Shown here one piece after another: positions 50,307-59,224 of a DNA stretch of 64,000 bases. The notes below the pieces were generated by a model, which had not been told where the DNA came from, ran no database searches, and saw only the letters and a list, made by a program, of their open reading frames with translations. Source of the stretch: Castellaniella sp. (GTDB taxonomy: Bacteria > Pseudomonadota > Gammaproteobacteria > Burkholderiales > Burkholderiaceae_B); the NCBI RefSeq assembly GCF_034675845.1, contig NZ_JAUCCU010000001.1, forward strand, positions 1,674,001 to 1,738,000. The letters run 5' to 3'. How positions within the stretch are numbered: position 1 is the first letter of the stretch; every line of letters begins with the position of its first letter. Both the position numbers and the translations under genes were made by a program.

Positions 50307-52293
50307 GGCTGCGCAGCCAGTGCCAGATCAGGAAAAGACCCGTGGCGGCAAAACCGATTTCGTCGGTCAGGGGCAAAGCCGCCACCAGCAGGGACGCCGC
50401 CAGAATAATATAGATGCGTTCGGCGATGTTCAGGCGAGTCTTGAGAAAGCCGGTCAGGCCAGCCGCCCACAGGGTGATGGCCAACAGGGCCTTGAAGACG
50501 ACATAGATCGTGTCCAACGCCGTGCCGCCCTGCAGCATAAGGGCCGGGGAGTACACCGCCATATATGGGACAACAAAGCCGGCAGCCGCCACGCGCAGCG
50601 CCTGAATGCTGATCTTCAGGCCGTTTTCTCGGGCAATCGGCGCGGCAGCAAAGGCCGCCAGCGCCACCGGCGGGGTGAGATCGGCCATGATGCCGAAATA
50701 AAACACAAACATGTGCGAGACAATCAGCGGCACCCCCAGCTTGAGCAGGATAGGGGCGGCCAGTGAACTGGTGATGATGTAGTTGGGAATGGTGGGAATC
50801 CCCATGCCCAGCACCAGGCAGGTGATCATGGTCAGGAACAGTGCCAGGAATAGGCTGTCTTCGCCGATGGCGATGACTTGGCCGCCGAATTCAGCCGCCA
50901 CGCCAGTGAGATTGATGATGCCGATGATGACCCCCACCAGGGCGCAGGCCGCCGCGACCGACAAGGCGTTGCGTGCGCCCTCGGCCAGCGAATTGAGGGC
51001 TAGATTCAGGGTGTCTCGGCCATGGCGGCGCACCAGCAGAATGGCGGTCAGCACGGCGACGATGACGAAGAAGTCTGTCACGCCGAACTTGACGAAGCCC
51101 GCACAGGCGATCCCGAGCAACAGCCAGAACAGATAGCGCAGCATCAGGGGGCGGGCGCCTTGGATCACCGCAGCGCCAAAGATCAGGATCACAGTCAGCC
51201 CCAGGCCGATCGTGCCGGAAAACAGCGGCGTGTAGCCGGAGAACAGCAGGGCGACCAAGCCAATCAGAGGAATCAGCAGGTACCAGCGCAGGCGCACGGC
51301 GGTCCAGGGGTTGGGGCAGTCTTTTTTGTCCAGCCCATGCAGGCCGCGGCGGCCGGCTTCGAGGTGCACCGTCATGAAGGCGGTGGTGAAATACAGGATA
51401 GCCGGGATGATGGCGGCCTTGACGATTTCAATATAGGGGACGTTCAGGGTTTCGGCCATGATGAAGGCCACCGCCCCCATCACCGGCGGCATGATTTGCC
51501 CGCCCATGCTGGAGGTGGCTTCGACCCCGCCGGCAAAGGCAGAGGAATAGCCGAAGCGCTTCATCAGGGGGATGGTGAATTGCCCGGTGGTGACGACGTT
51601 GGCTACGCCGGAGCCGTTGATGGTGCCCATCAGGCCGGAACTGACCACCGAGACCTTGGCCGGACCGCCTCGCGTGTGGCCGACCAGGCCCATGGAAAAA
51701 TCACTGAACAGCTGGATCATCCCGGCCTGTTCCAGGAAGGCGCCGAACAGGATGAACAGGTAGATGTAGGTGGAGGACACATAGGTGGGGGTGCCGTATA
51801 TGCCCTCGACGCCGAAGCTCATGGTGCTGACGATCTGGTCCAGCCCATAGCCACGGTGCATGAAAGGTCCGGGAATATATTGGCCAAACAGCCCGTAGGC
51901 CAGAAACAGCCCGCAAATGATCGGCAGCGCCCAGCCCATCATGCGCCGGGTGGCTTCGAAGACCAGCACAATGGTGATGATGCCCACCACCATGTCCTCG
52001 TTGGTCATCTGTCCGGCCCGGGCGGTCAGATCGGATTCGTATACCCAGTGATACAGGCTGATGACAAAGCCCAAAATCCCAAGGGCCCAGCCGCTGGCTG
52101 TCCCGAAGCGCCCGCTGCGGGCATACAGGGTAAAGACCATCAGCAGGACAAAGCCCACGTGGATGGTGCGGATCACCTGACTGGACAGCGGGCTGTAGGC
52201 AGCAGTCCAGATCTGGAAACAGGAGAAGGCGACAGCAATCCAGAAGATGCTGCGCGACATGGGCTTGTCAGCCAGATCGTGGGCGTTGCTCAT
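50275..52293 (-). CDS. TAXI-type TRAP transporter fused permease
   Basis: This 672-residue protein combines the small and large TRAP permease parts in one chain with about 18 membrane segments. Typical stretches include VSTMSFGVEGIYGTPTYVSS, MPPVMGAVAFIMAE and GMGIPTIPNYIITSSLAAP. It works with the periplasmic TAXI receptor encoded 2 bases upstream, and the DUF1850 gene overlaps its 3' end. The substrate is unknown; glutamate-like solutes have been shown for some TAXI systems. Confidence 0.94.
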   Translation of the reverse strand: MSNAHDLADKPMSRSIFWIAVAFSCFQIWTAAYSPLSSQVIRTIHVGFVLLMVFTLYARSGRFGTASGWALGILGFVISLYHWVYESDLTARAGQMTNEDMVVGIITIVLVFEATRRMMGWALPIICGLFLAYGLFGQYIPGPFMHRGYGLDQIVSTMSFGVEGIYGTPTYVSSTYIYLFILFGAFLEQAGMIQLFSDFSMGLVGHTRGGPAKVSVVSSGLMGTINGSGVANVVTTGQFTIPLMKRFGYSSAFAGGVEATSSMGGQIMPPVMGAVAFIMAETLNVPYIEIVKAAIIPAILYFTTAFMTVHLEAGRRGLHGLDKKDCPNPWTAVRLRWYLLIPLIGLVALLFSGYTPLFSGTIGLGLTVILIFGAAVIQGARPLMLRYLFWLLLGIACAGFVKFGVTDFFVIVAVLTAILLVRRHGRDTLNLALNSLAEGARNALSVAAACALVGVIIGIINLTGVAAEFGGQVIAIGEDSLFLALFLTMITCLVLGMGIPTIPNYIITSSLAAPILLKLGVPLIVSHMFVFYFGIMADLTPPVALAAFAAAPIARENGLKISIQALRVAAAGFVVPYMAVYSPALMLQGGTALDTIYVVFKALLAITLWAAGLTGFLKTRLNIAERIYIILAASLLVAALPLTDEIGFAATGLFLIWHWLRSRDRAVGPQAV

Positions 52294-52295
52294 GC

Positions 52296-53252
52296 TTATT
52301 TAACCAGCCCGACTTCCTTGTAGTAGCGCTCTGCGCCGGGGTGTACCGGGACCGGCATGCCCTTGAGGGCGTTGGCGAGCTCGATGGTTTTGGCGGAGTT
52401 ATGGGTGGCTTTGAGGGTGTCCAGTTGTTCGTAGAAAACCTTGGTCATTTGATAAACCAGGTCATCGGACACTGCGGCGGACGTGATCAGGAAGTTCGGC
52501 ACGGCCACGGTGGCCACGCTGTCGGTCATGCCTTCGTAGGTATCGGCCGGAATGGTGGCGGGCTGATATGCAGGGTTGTTGATTTTGGCCACGACATCGG
52601 CGGGAATCGGCACCACGGCGATTTTGACCGAGGTGGCTAAGTCGCGGATCGATGACACGCCCAGACCGGCGGACTGCAGGGTGACGTCCAACTGGCGGTT
52701 TTTCATGAGTTCGACGGACTCGCCAAAGGGCAGGTATTCGACCTTGGCAAAGTCATCGTACGTCAGGCCGGCAGCCTTGAGGACGGCGCGGGCGTTCAGT
52801 TCGGTGCCCGAGCGTGCGGCGCCGACGGAGATGCGCTTGCCCTTGAGGTCGGCCAGGGTGTGGATGCCGGCATCGGCATTGGCCACGATCTGAATGTAGT
52901 TGTTATACGTGCCGGTCATGCCGCGCAGGTCTTTCAGTGGAGCCTTGAAACCAGCATCGGCACTGCCGTTATACGCATCGGACACCGTATCCGCCAGGGC
53001 GAATGCCAATTCGCCGCGTCCAGCCTGGATCAGGTTCATGTTTTCGGCCGAGGCCTTGGTGACCTGGGCGGTGGATTTTGCGTCGGGTATGTGTTTGTTA
53101 TAGATCTGAGACAGTGCCACGCCCATGGGGTAATACACCCCGCTTTGGCCGCCCGTGAGGATATTGATGAATTTCGTGTCGGCGTGGGCCGTGCCGGCGG
53201 CAACGGTAGCGACAGCCAAGGCGGCTGTGGCCAGCCATTTGGTCATTTTCAT
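52296..53252 (-). CDS. TAXI-family TRAP solute-binding protein
   Basis: This 318-residue periplasmic protein has a signal peptide (MKMTKWLATAALAVATVAAG, cleavage near AHA) and the TAXI core with FINILTGGQSGVYYPMGVA and ASAENMNLIQAGRGELAFA. It captures the substrate for the fused permease downstream. An AGGAAA ribosome binding site lies about eight bases before the ATG. ridA ends 92 bases upstream and may share its transcript. Confidence 0.94.
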   Translation of the reverse strand: MKMTKWLATAALAVATVAAGTAHADTKFINILTGGQSGVYYPMGVALSQIYNKHIPDAKSTAQVTKASAENMNLIQAGRGELAFALADTVSDAYNGSADAGFKAPLKDLRGMTGTYNNYIQIVANADAGIHTLADLKGKRISVGAARSGTELNARAVLKAAGLTYDDFAKVEYLPFGESVELMKNRQLDVTLQSAGLGVSSIRDLATSVKIAVVPIPADVVAKINNPAYQPATIPADTYEGMTDSVATVAVPNFLITSAAVSDDLVYQMTKVFYEQLDTLKATHNSAKTIELANALKGMPVPVHPGAERYYKEVGLVK

Positions 53253-53344
53253 GGTGTGATTTCCTTATTGTGCTGGCAAAGTCAGACCGGCCATGTTAGC
53301 AGGGCACTGATGGTCTCAGCACCCCGTAATCACCCTGATAAACC

Positions 53345-53740
53345 TTATGTGGATTGTGGTTTATAGGCGGTCACATCCATTTCGATGCGGGCGTCGATCA
53401 TCAAACGGGATTCGACGGTGGATCGGGCGGGCCGATGCTGACCCAGACATTCCATATAAATACGATTGAAGGCACCGAAGTCGCGGGCATCCTGCAGCCA
53501 GACACTGATTTTGCAGACGTCGTCCAGGGTGCAATCGGCCAGCGCCAGTGCGTGGCGCAGGTTCTCGAAGACTTGGCGCGTTTGTGCCTCGATGCCGCCG
53601 ATGACCAGTTCGCCACTGGCCTGCACAGGGACTTGGCCGGATACAAACACAAAGTCGCCTGCCCGCACGGCAGGCGAGAACGGACGGATCTGGCGGTCGG
53701 ATGAATTGGGTTCGCTGCCGAGCATGATTAAAGAAGACAT
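53345..53740 (-). CDS. ridA: RidA-family enamine/imine deaminase
   Basis: The 131-residue protein has the RidA fold motifs (FSPAVRAGDFVFVSGQVPV, IEAQTRQVFENLRHAL, CLGQHRPARSTVES with the conserved arginine). RidA hydrolyses reactive 2-aminoacrylate-type enamines to keto acids and ammonia. GGAGG lies four bases before the ATG. The divergent D-amino-acid deaminase operon starts nearby; such deaminases generate exactly this kind of intermediate. Confidence 0.9.
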   Translation of the reverse strand: MSSLIMLGSEPNSSDRQIRPFSPAVRAGDFVFVSGQVPVQASGELVIGGIEAQTRQVFENLRHALALADCTLDDVCKISVWLQDARDFGAFNRIYMECLGQHRPARSTVESRLMIDARIEMDVTAYKPQST

Positions 53741-53784
53741 ATGGCCTCCGATGTAATAAATTTACAGGGAAAACCCTGAAGCTG

Positions 53785-55266
53785 GTGGGGCCCAATGCCT
53801 TTGCCGCTACCGGCAACAAGAATGCAGTCAGTCTGGCCATGATCGGCGAGCCGCAGACACTTGATCCGATGCTGACGACGGCGGATCTGGTCGGCACCTT
53901 GATGCAGCATGTCTATGAGCCCTTGTATACCTTTGACTCTCATTGGCGCATCGTGCCCATGCTGGCGGAAGGCATGCCGATCACGAAGAATGATGGTAAA
54001 CAGGTGGACATCCCCCTGCGCAAAGGCCTGATGTTCCAGAACGGCAAGCCGGTGCAAATGAGCGATGTCGTCGCCTCCATCAAGCGCTGGATGGAAATTT
54101 CCCCGCGTGGCAAATCTGTGGCCAACGAGGTGGAATCGGTCGAGGCGTCGGCAGACGGCGTCCTGACCTTCAAGCTCAAATCGCCCTATGCGCCTTTGTT
54201 GGCCCAGTTGGCGTTGCCCACCAGCATGGCGGCCATCATGCCCGAAAGCACGATTGCCACGCAGATGACGGAATTCATTGGTACCGGCCCTTATCGTCTG
54301 AAGGAGCGCCGTCCGGATCAATACACCATACTGGAGAAATTCGACGGGTACGTGGCCCGCAAGGAAGCGCCGGATGGCTATGGCGGGCGACGGATTCCTT
54401 ATATTCAGGAACTGCGCTTTATTCCGGTGCCGGATTCCAATACCCGGGTCGAGGGCGTTTTGTCCGGGCAGTTCGATTTCGCCGATCTGCTGCCGGTCGA
54501 AACAGTGGGCCGCCTGGAGCAGGGCGGTGCCGAGATCGTGCCGCTGATCGGCAAGAACTTCGGTTTTCCTTATCTGGTCTTCAATACCAAGGGCACCCTG
54601 AATTCAGCCGCGCTGCGCCAATCGGCACAGGCCGCCGTCAGCGCCGAAGAACTGATGGCCGCCGCATTCGGGGACCCTAAATTCTTCAGCATCGGGGCTA
54701 ATTTCTTTCCCCAGGGCACACCCTATTATTCCCTGGATGGCCAGCAGAATTACAACGCCAATGATCCGAAAAAGGCAGCTGACCTGGCCAAGGCTGCGGG
54801 TTATGCCGGCAAGCCCATTCGTATCCTGGCCAGCCGCCAGTACGAGTTTCACTACAACATGGCGCTGGTGCTGGCCGAACAATTCAAGCGCGCCGGATTG
54901 GAAACCGATTTGCAGATCGTGGATTGGGCGACTTTGTTGCAGCGCCGCAATGACCCGGAGCTCTGGGATATCTATATCACCCACTCGGGTATTTTCCCCG
55001 AGCCCATGCTCTCGCCGCCTCAGCTTGGCGACAATGCGCCGGGCTGGTGGGAAACCCCGGAAAAGAAAGCCGTGCTGACTGCATTCAACCAGGAAATGGA
55101 TCTGGACAAGCGCGGGCCTCTCTGGGGGCCGGTGCAGGCTTTGGTCTACGAACAGGTTCCGTTCATCGAACTGGGCAAGTTCAATAGTCTATCGGCGCGT
55201 TCCGCCAAGCTGCAGGGTTATACGCCCAGCGCCTGGCCGGCGTTCTGGAACGTCAAGCTGGCCTAA
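53785..55266 (+). CDS. Dipeptide-type ABC transporter solute-binding protein, lacking a signal peptide
   Basis: This 493-residue family 5 solute-binding protein has the usual start of the mature domain (AVSLAMIGEPQTLDPMLTTADL) and the rest is full length. The N-terminus, however, reads (in-frame) LKLVGPNAFAATGNKNAV: AFAA looks like the end of a signal peptide, but no hydrophobic core or ATG precedes it. Upstream stops and only 44 bases separate it from the ridA start. The listed GTG at 53785 has no good ribosome binding site. Either the 5' end was lost by deletion or there is a sequencing/assembly error. The following transporter genes are intact. Confidence 0.8.
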   Translation: MGPNAFAATGNKNAVSLAMIGEPQTLDPMLTTADLVGTLMQHVYEPLYTFDSHWRIVPMLAEGMPITKNDGKQVDIPLRKGLMFQNGKPVQMSDVVASIKRWMEISPRGKSVANEVESVEASADGVLTFKLKSPYAPLLAQLALPTSMAAIMPESTIATQMTEFIGTGPYRLKERRPDQYTILEKFDGYVARKEAPDGYGGRRIPYIQELRFIPVPDSNTRVEGVLSGQFDFADLLPVETVGRLEQGGAEIVPLIGKNFGFPYLVFNTKGTLNSAALRQSAQAAVSAEELMAAAFGDPKFFSIGANFFPQGTPYYSLDGQQNYNANDPKKAADLAKAAGYAGKPIRILASRQYEFHYNMALVLAEQFKRAGLETDLQIVDWATLLQRRNDPELWDIYITHSGIFPEPMLSPPQLGDNAPGWWETPEKKAVLTAFNQEMDLDKRGPLWGPVQALVYEQVPFIELGKFNSLSARSAKLQGYTPSAWPAFWNVKLA

Positions 55267-55276
55267 TGGGGGGAAC

Positions 55277-56233
55277 ATGCGTACGGCCTTGAAAATATTG
55301 GCTACCCGGCTGCTGGGTGGCTGTGTGGTATTGCTGATCGTCGCGGTGATGGTGTTTTCGCTGGTCCACCTGGCATCGGGTGACCCCATTGCTGTCTTGC
55401 TGGGTGACCAGGCCACGGCCAGTGATATTGCTCAGGTACGTGCGCAGTTCGGCCTGGACCAGCCGCTGATGACACAGTTTGCGCTGTGGCTGGGACAGGT
55501 CCTGCAGGGCAACCTGGGGACTTCGATCTTCATGCAGGCGCCGGTGACGGAAGTGCTCTGGAACCGCGCCGAGCCCACGCTGATGCTGGCTTCGCTGGCG
55601 GTGCTGATCGCCACCTTGATCGGGGTGCCTTGCGGGGTGCTGGCCGCCGTCTGGCGCGGCTCGCGCACCGACCAGGTGTTCAGCGCCGTCGCCATGTGCG
55701 CGGCCAGCATCCCCAGCTTCTGGCTGGGACTGATTTTTATCCGTTTGTTTGCAGTGCAGCTGGGTTGGCTGCCCGCCTCGGGCTACGGACCGCCGGATGC
55801 CAGCTTGTGGGTGAAACTGAATCACATGATTCTGCCGGCCGCAGTGCTGGGCATTCTGAATTCGGCCTTGATCATTCGCTTCACCCGGGCGTCCATGCTG
55901 GACACGCTGGGCGAGGATTACGTGCGGACGGCGCGGGCCAAAGGCCTGTCCGAACCTGTGATTATCCTGCGCCATGTCTTGAAAAATGCCTTGATTCCCA
56001 TTGTGACCGTGATTGGCCTGACCATGGCCCTGATGATAGGCGGCACCGTGGTCACTGAAACCGTCTTCAACCTGCCGGGCGTGGGCGGGTTGGTGGTGCG
56101 TGCGGTGTTGCGCCGGGACTACCCGGTGATTCAGGGCACTTTGCTGGTGGTTGCCTTTATTTATGTGGTTATCAACTTCATGATTGATCTTCTGTATACC
56201 GTGATTGATCCGCGCATCCGGGGTTCCCGATGA
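55277..56233 (+). CDS. ABC transporter permease (DppB type)
   Basis: This 318-residue inner-membrane permease has the oligopeptide permease layout: one N-terminal segment, the cytoplasmic-face motif FTRASMLDTLGEDYVRTARAK (EAA loop) and six membrane segments in total. It forms a heterodimer channel with the next gene. It starts 10 bases after the solute-binding protein gene. Confidence 0.93.
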   Translation: MRTALKILATRLLGGCVVLLIVAVMVFSLVHLASGDPIAVLLGDQATASDIAQVRAQFGLDQPLMTQFALWLGQVLQGNLGTSIFMQAPVTEVLWNRAEPTLMLASLAVLIATLIGVPCGVLAAVWRGSRTDQVFSAVAMCAASIPSFWLGLIFIRLFAVQLGWLPASGYGPPDASLWVKLNHMILPAAVLGILNSALIIRFTRASMLDTLGEDYVRTARAKGLSEPVIILRHVLKNALIPIVTVIGLTMALMIGGTVVTETVFNLPGVGGLVVRAVLRRDYPVIQGTLLVVAFIYVVINFMIDLLYTVIDPRIRGSR

Positions 56234-57156
56234 GCGCCGCCCCTCATACTCCGCCTGTCCTGCAGGATGACCTGCCCGATGGCGGCCTTGGGATGTCGCG
56301 CCTGTTGCGCCAATCCAGCCCTTGGCAACTCTGGTTGGGCCGCTTGTTTGCCCGCCGGGTCGTGGCCTTGTCCGCCGGGGTATTGCTGCTGATCATAATA
56401 TTGGCGGCGTCGATTTCCTGGCTGTCGTCCGCAGACCCCAACGCGATTGCCATCATGAGCCGCCTGCAGGCGCCTTCCTGGCAGTTCTGGGGCGGCACGG
56501 ACCAACTGGGGCGCGATGTCATGTTGCGCGTGGCGTATGGTGGCCGCTATTCATTGATGATCGGCTTTGTCACGGCGATTGGCGCGGTGGTGATCGGCAC
56601 CTTGCTGGGCATGCTGTCGGGCTATTTCCGCCGCATCGATCCCGCCATCATGTGTGTGATCGATGCCATGATGGCCTTTCCCGATATTCTGCTGGGGATT
56701 GCCCTGGTGTCCATTCTGGGGCCGTCTTTGTGGAATGTGGTGCTGGCCCTGATCATTGTCTATACCCCCCGGGTCGCACGGGTGGCGCGGGCCTCTACCC
56801 TGGTATTGCGCGATCTGCTGTATGTGGATGCGGCCCGCGCCCTGGGAACGCCCACTTGGAAAATCCTCTGGATGCACATTCTGCCGGGGCTGGTTTCGCC
56901 TATTTTGGTGCAGTTCACTTTTATCTTCGCCTATGCGATCTTGGCCGAGGCCGGCCTGTCGTTTCTGGGGGTAGGGGTGCCGCCGTCCATCCCCACCTGG
57001 GGCACCATGATTGCCGGCAGCCTGAACTACATGGACAAGGCGTTCTGGACGATTATCTTTCCGGGCTTGGCCATTGTCTTTACCTCCTTGTCCTTGCAGA
57101 TGGTGGGCGATGGCATCCGGGATTCCCTGGACCCCAAACTAAGGAAAGCCACATGA
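56230..57156 (+). CDS. ABC transporter permease (DppC type)
   Basis: This 308-residue permease has an N-terminal cytoplasmic extension, the HFGTDQLGRDVMLR-like motif (FWGGTDQLGRDVMLRVAYGG) and the EAA loop (LLYVDAARALGTPTWKILWM). The start overlaps the preceding permease stop by four bases, and its own stop overlaps the next ATG, so the genes are coupled. Confidence 0.93.
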   Translation: MSAAPHTPPVLQDDLPDGGLGMSRLLRQSSPWQLWLGRLFARRVVALSAGVLLLIIILAASISWLSSADPNAIAIMSRLQAPSWQFWGGTDQLGRDVMLRVAYGGRYSLMIGFVTAIGAVVIGTLLGMLSGYFRRIDPAIMCVIDAMMAFPDILLGIALVSILGPSLWNVVLALIIVYTPRVARVARASTLVLRDLLYVDAARALGTPTWKILWMHILPGLVSPILVQFTFIFAYAILAEAGLSFLGVGVPPSIPTWGTMIAGSLNYMDKAFWTIIFPGLAIVFTSLSLQMVGDGIRDSLDPKLRKAT

Positions 57157-58244
57157 GCGCCCCGAATCTAAAACAGGCGCCGACACGGCCCGACATGGCC
57201 GAACAGACAGACCCGGTCGCGCAATTGCCGCGCCTGCAGGTGACGGGCTTGTCCACCTCGTTCATGACCGAGCGTGGCCGGGTCCAAAGTGTGGCGGATG
57301 TCTCGTTTACCGTGCCCGCCGGTCGTACGCTGGCGTTGGTGGGGGAATCCGGCTCGGGAAAATCCGTCACCAACCTCAGCCTGATGGGCCTGCATGATCG
57401 CGGTTCGCGTCCACAGATTGGCGGTCAGGCCTTGTTTCAGTGTCGCGATGGCCGGGTGATCGACCTGATCGGTCTGTCAGCAGCCCAGTTCCGGCAAGTG
57501 CGCGGCAACGAGATCGCCATGGTGTTCCAGGAACCCATGACCAGCCTGAATCCGCTGCTCAAGGTCGGCGAACAAATCGCCGAATCCGTGCGCCTGCACT
57601 GGGGCTATGACCGGAATCGTGCCCTGGCCCATGCTCAACGCATGCTGGCCATGGTTGAAATCCCCGCTGCGGCTCGCCGCCTGAATGAATACCCGCATCA
57701 GTTGTCGGGGGGCATGCGCCAGCGCGTCATGATTGCCATCGCCATGGCCTGTACGCCCACGCTGCTGATTGCCGACGAACCCACGACTGCGCTGGATGTC
57801 ACCATCCAGGCCCAGATTCTGGCGCTGATGGGGCGTTTGCAAAAAGAATCCGGCATGAGCATTTTGTTCGTGACCCATAACCTGGGGGTCGTGGCCCAAT
57901 ACGCCGATGAGATCGCCGTCATGTATGCCGGGCGCATCGTGGAACGCGGCGAGGTGCACCAGTTGTTTGCCCAGCCGACGCACCCTTACACTCGGGCGCT
58001 GTTGGATTGCCTGCCTGCGTTGGCGCGTCGTCGTCGTGGGCCGGATGCCGATGATCGGCCCCGCCTGCCGGCCATTCAGGGCCAGGTGGCAAGCCCCTTT
58101 GCCATGCCGCCGGGTTGTGCGTTTCGACCGCGCTGTCCGGTTGCCACCCCCGAGTGCGACCTGGCCATGCCGCCGCTGTACCGCGTGAACGACACACACT
58201 ATGCCCGATGCATCCGGGTAAAGGACCATCCCGATGAACCCTGA
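57153..58244 (+). CDS. ABC transporter ATP-binding protein (DppD type)
   Basis: This 363-residue ATPase has Walker A GESGSGKS, the Q-loop (EIAMVFQEPMTSLNPLLK), the signature LSGGMRQRV and Walker B LLIADEPTTALDV. The C-terminal oligopeptide-transporter domain has the cysteine cluster CAFRPRCPVATPECD that often binds an iron-sulfur cluster in DppD/OppD. The start at 57153 overlaps the previous stop by four bases. Confidence 0.93.
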   Translation: MSAPNLKQAPTRPDMAEQTDPVAQLPRLQVTGLSTSFMTERGRVQSVADVSFTVPAGRTLALVGESGSGKSVTNLSLMGLHDRGSRPQIGGQALFQCRDGRVIDLIGLSAAQFRQVRGNEIAMVFQEPMTSLNPLLKVGEQIAESVRLHWGYDRNRALAHAQRMLAMVEIPAAARRLNEYPHQLSGGMRQRVMIAIAMACTPTLLIADEPTTALDVTIQAQILALMGRLQKESGMSILFVTHNLGVVAQYADEIAVMYAGRIVERGEVHQLFAQPTHPYTRALLDCLPALARRRRGPDADDRPRLPAIQGQVASPFAMPPGCAFRPRCPVATPECDLAMPPLYRVNDTHYARCIRVKDHPDEP

Positions 58245-59199
58245 TCAGCCACTTATTGATATTCAGGGTCTGTGCAAGAACTTCGGCTCGTCCGCAGTCC
58301 CTGTGCGGGCCGTGGTGGATGTCAGCTTCTCCATCAAACGGGGCGAAACCGTCGGCCTGGTTGGGGAATCGGGCTCGGGCAAGACCACCATAGGCCGCAT
58401 GTTGACGCGCCTGGCGGACCCTTCTGCCGGCCACGTGCAATATTTCGGCGGACCCACGCCAGTAGATTTGGCCACCATCAGCCAGCATCAGTATCGGCCC
58501 TTGCGTTCGCAGATCCAGATGATCTTCCAGGACCCTTATGCCAGTCTCAATCCCCGGCTGCGGATTCGCCACATCATTGGCGAGGCCCTGGATACTCATG
58601 GCCTGCACCGGGGGGCGGCCCGTCTGCCGCGTATCCACGCATTGCTGCGCCAGGTAGGCCTGAACGAAGAACATGCCGAACGCTATCCGCATGAATTCTC
58701 CGGCGGTCAACGCCAGCGTATCGGCATCGCCCGGGCACTGGCGGTCGAGCCGGAATTCATCGTGGCGGATGAGCCGCTGTCGGCGCTGGATGTCTCCATC
58801 CAGGCGCAGGTCATCAATTTGCTGTCGGATATCCGTGATCAGTTGGGCCTGACCATGCTGTTTATCTCGCACGACCTGGACGTGGTGGAATATCTGTGCG
58901 ATCGCGTGGTGGTGCTGTATCTGGGGCGGGTGGTTGAAATCGCCCCGACCAAACAGCTTTATGCCCATCCACGCCACCCTTACACGCGCGCGCTGCTGCA
59001 GGCCTCGCCGACCCCCGACCCCGCCCAGCGACGCGATATCCCCTTGCTGGAAGGCGATTTGCCCAGTCCGGCCAACCCGCCCTCGGGCTGTGTGTTTCGC
59101 ACCCGCTGCCCTTTGGCCGAGGCCCGTTGCGCCAGTCACGACATGACACCGCGCCGTCTGGCGGATGGCCACTGGAGCGCTTGCTGGCGCGACGAATAA
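58234..59199 (+). CDS. ABC transporter ATP-binding protein (DppF type)
   Basis: This 321-residue ATPase has Walker A GESGSGKT, signature FSGGQRQRIGIARAL, Walker B EFIVADEPLSALDV and the C-terminal cysteine segment CVFRTRCPLAEARC. It completes the ABC transporter and starts inside the preceding gene (11-base overlap). Confidence 0.93.
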   Translation: MNPDQPLIDIQGLCKNFGSSAVPVRAVVDVSFSIKRGETVGLVGESGSGKTTIGRMLTRLADPSAGHVQYFGGPTPVDLATISQHQYRPLRSQIQMIFQDPYASLNPRLRIRHIIGEALDTHGLHRGAARLPRIHALLRQVGLNEEHAERYPHEFSGGQRQRIGIARALAVEPEFIVADEPLSALDVSIQAQVINLLSDIRDQLGLTMLFISHDLDVVEYLCDRVVVLYLGRVVEIAPTKQLYAHPRHPYTRALLQASPTPDPAQRRDIPLLEGDLPSPANPPSGCVFRTRCPLAEARCASHDMTPRRLADGHWSACWRDE

Positions 59200-59224
59200 A
59201 ATTGATATCGAAGGAATACGACTC

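Noticed and set aside
51022..52323. 433-residue plus-strand frame opposite the TRAP permease
   Set aside because: It is hydrophilic and Gln/His/Gly-rich, antisense to a membrane protein with clear family motifs.
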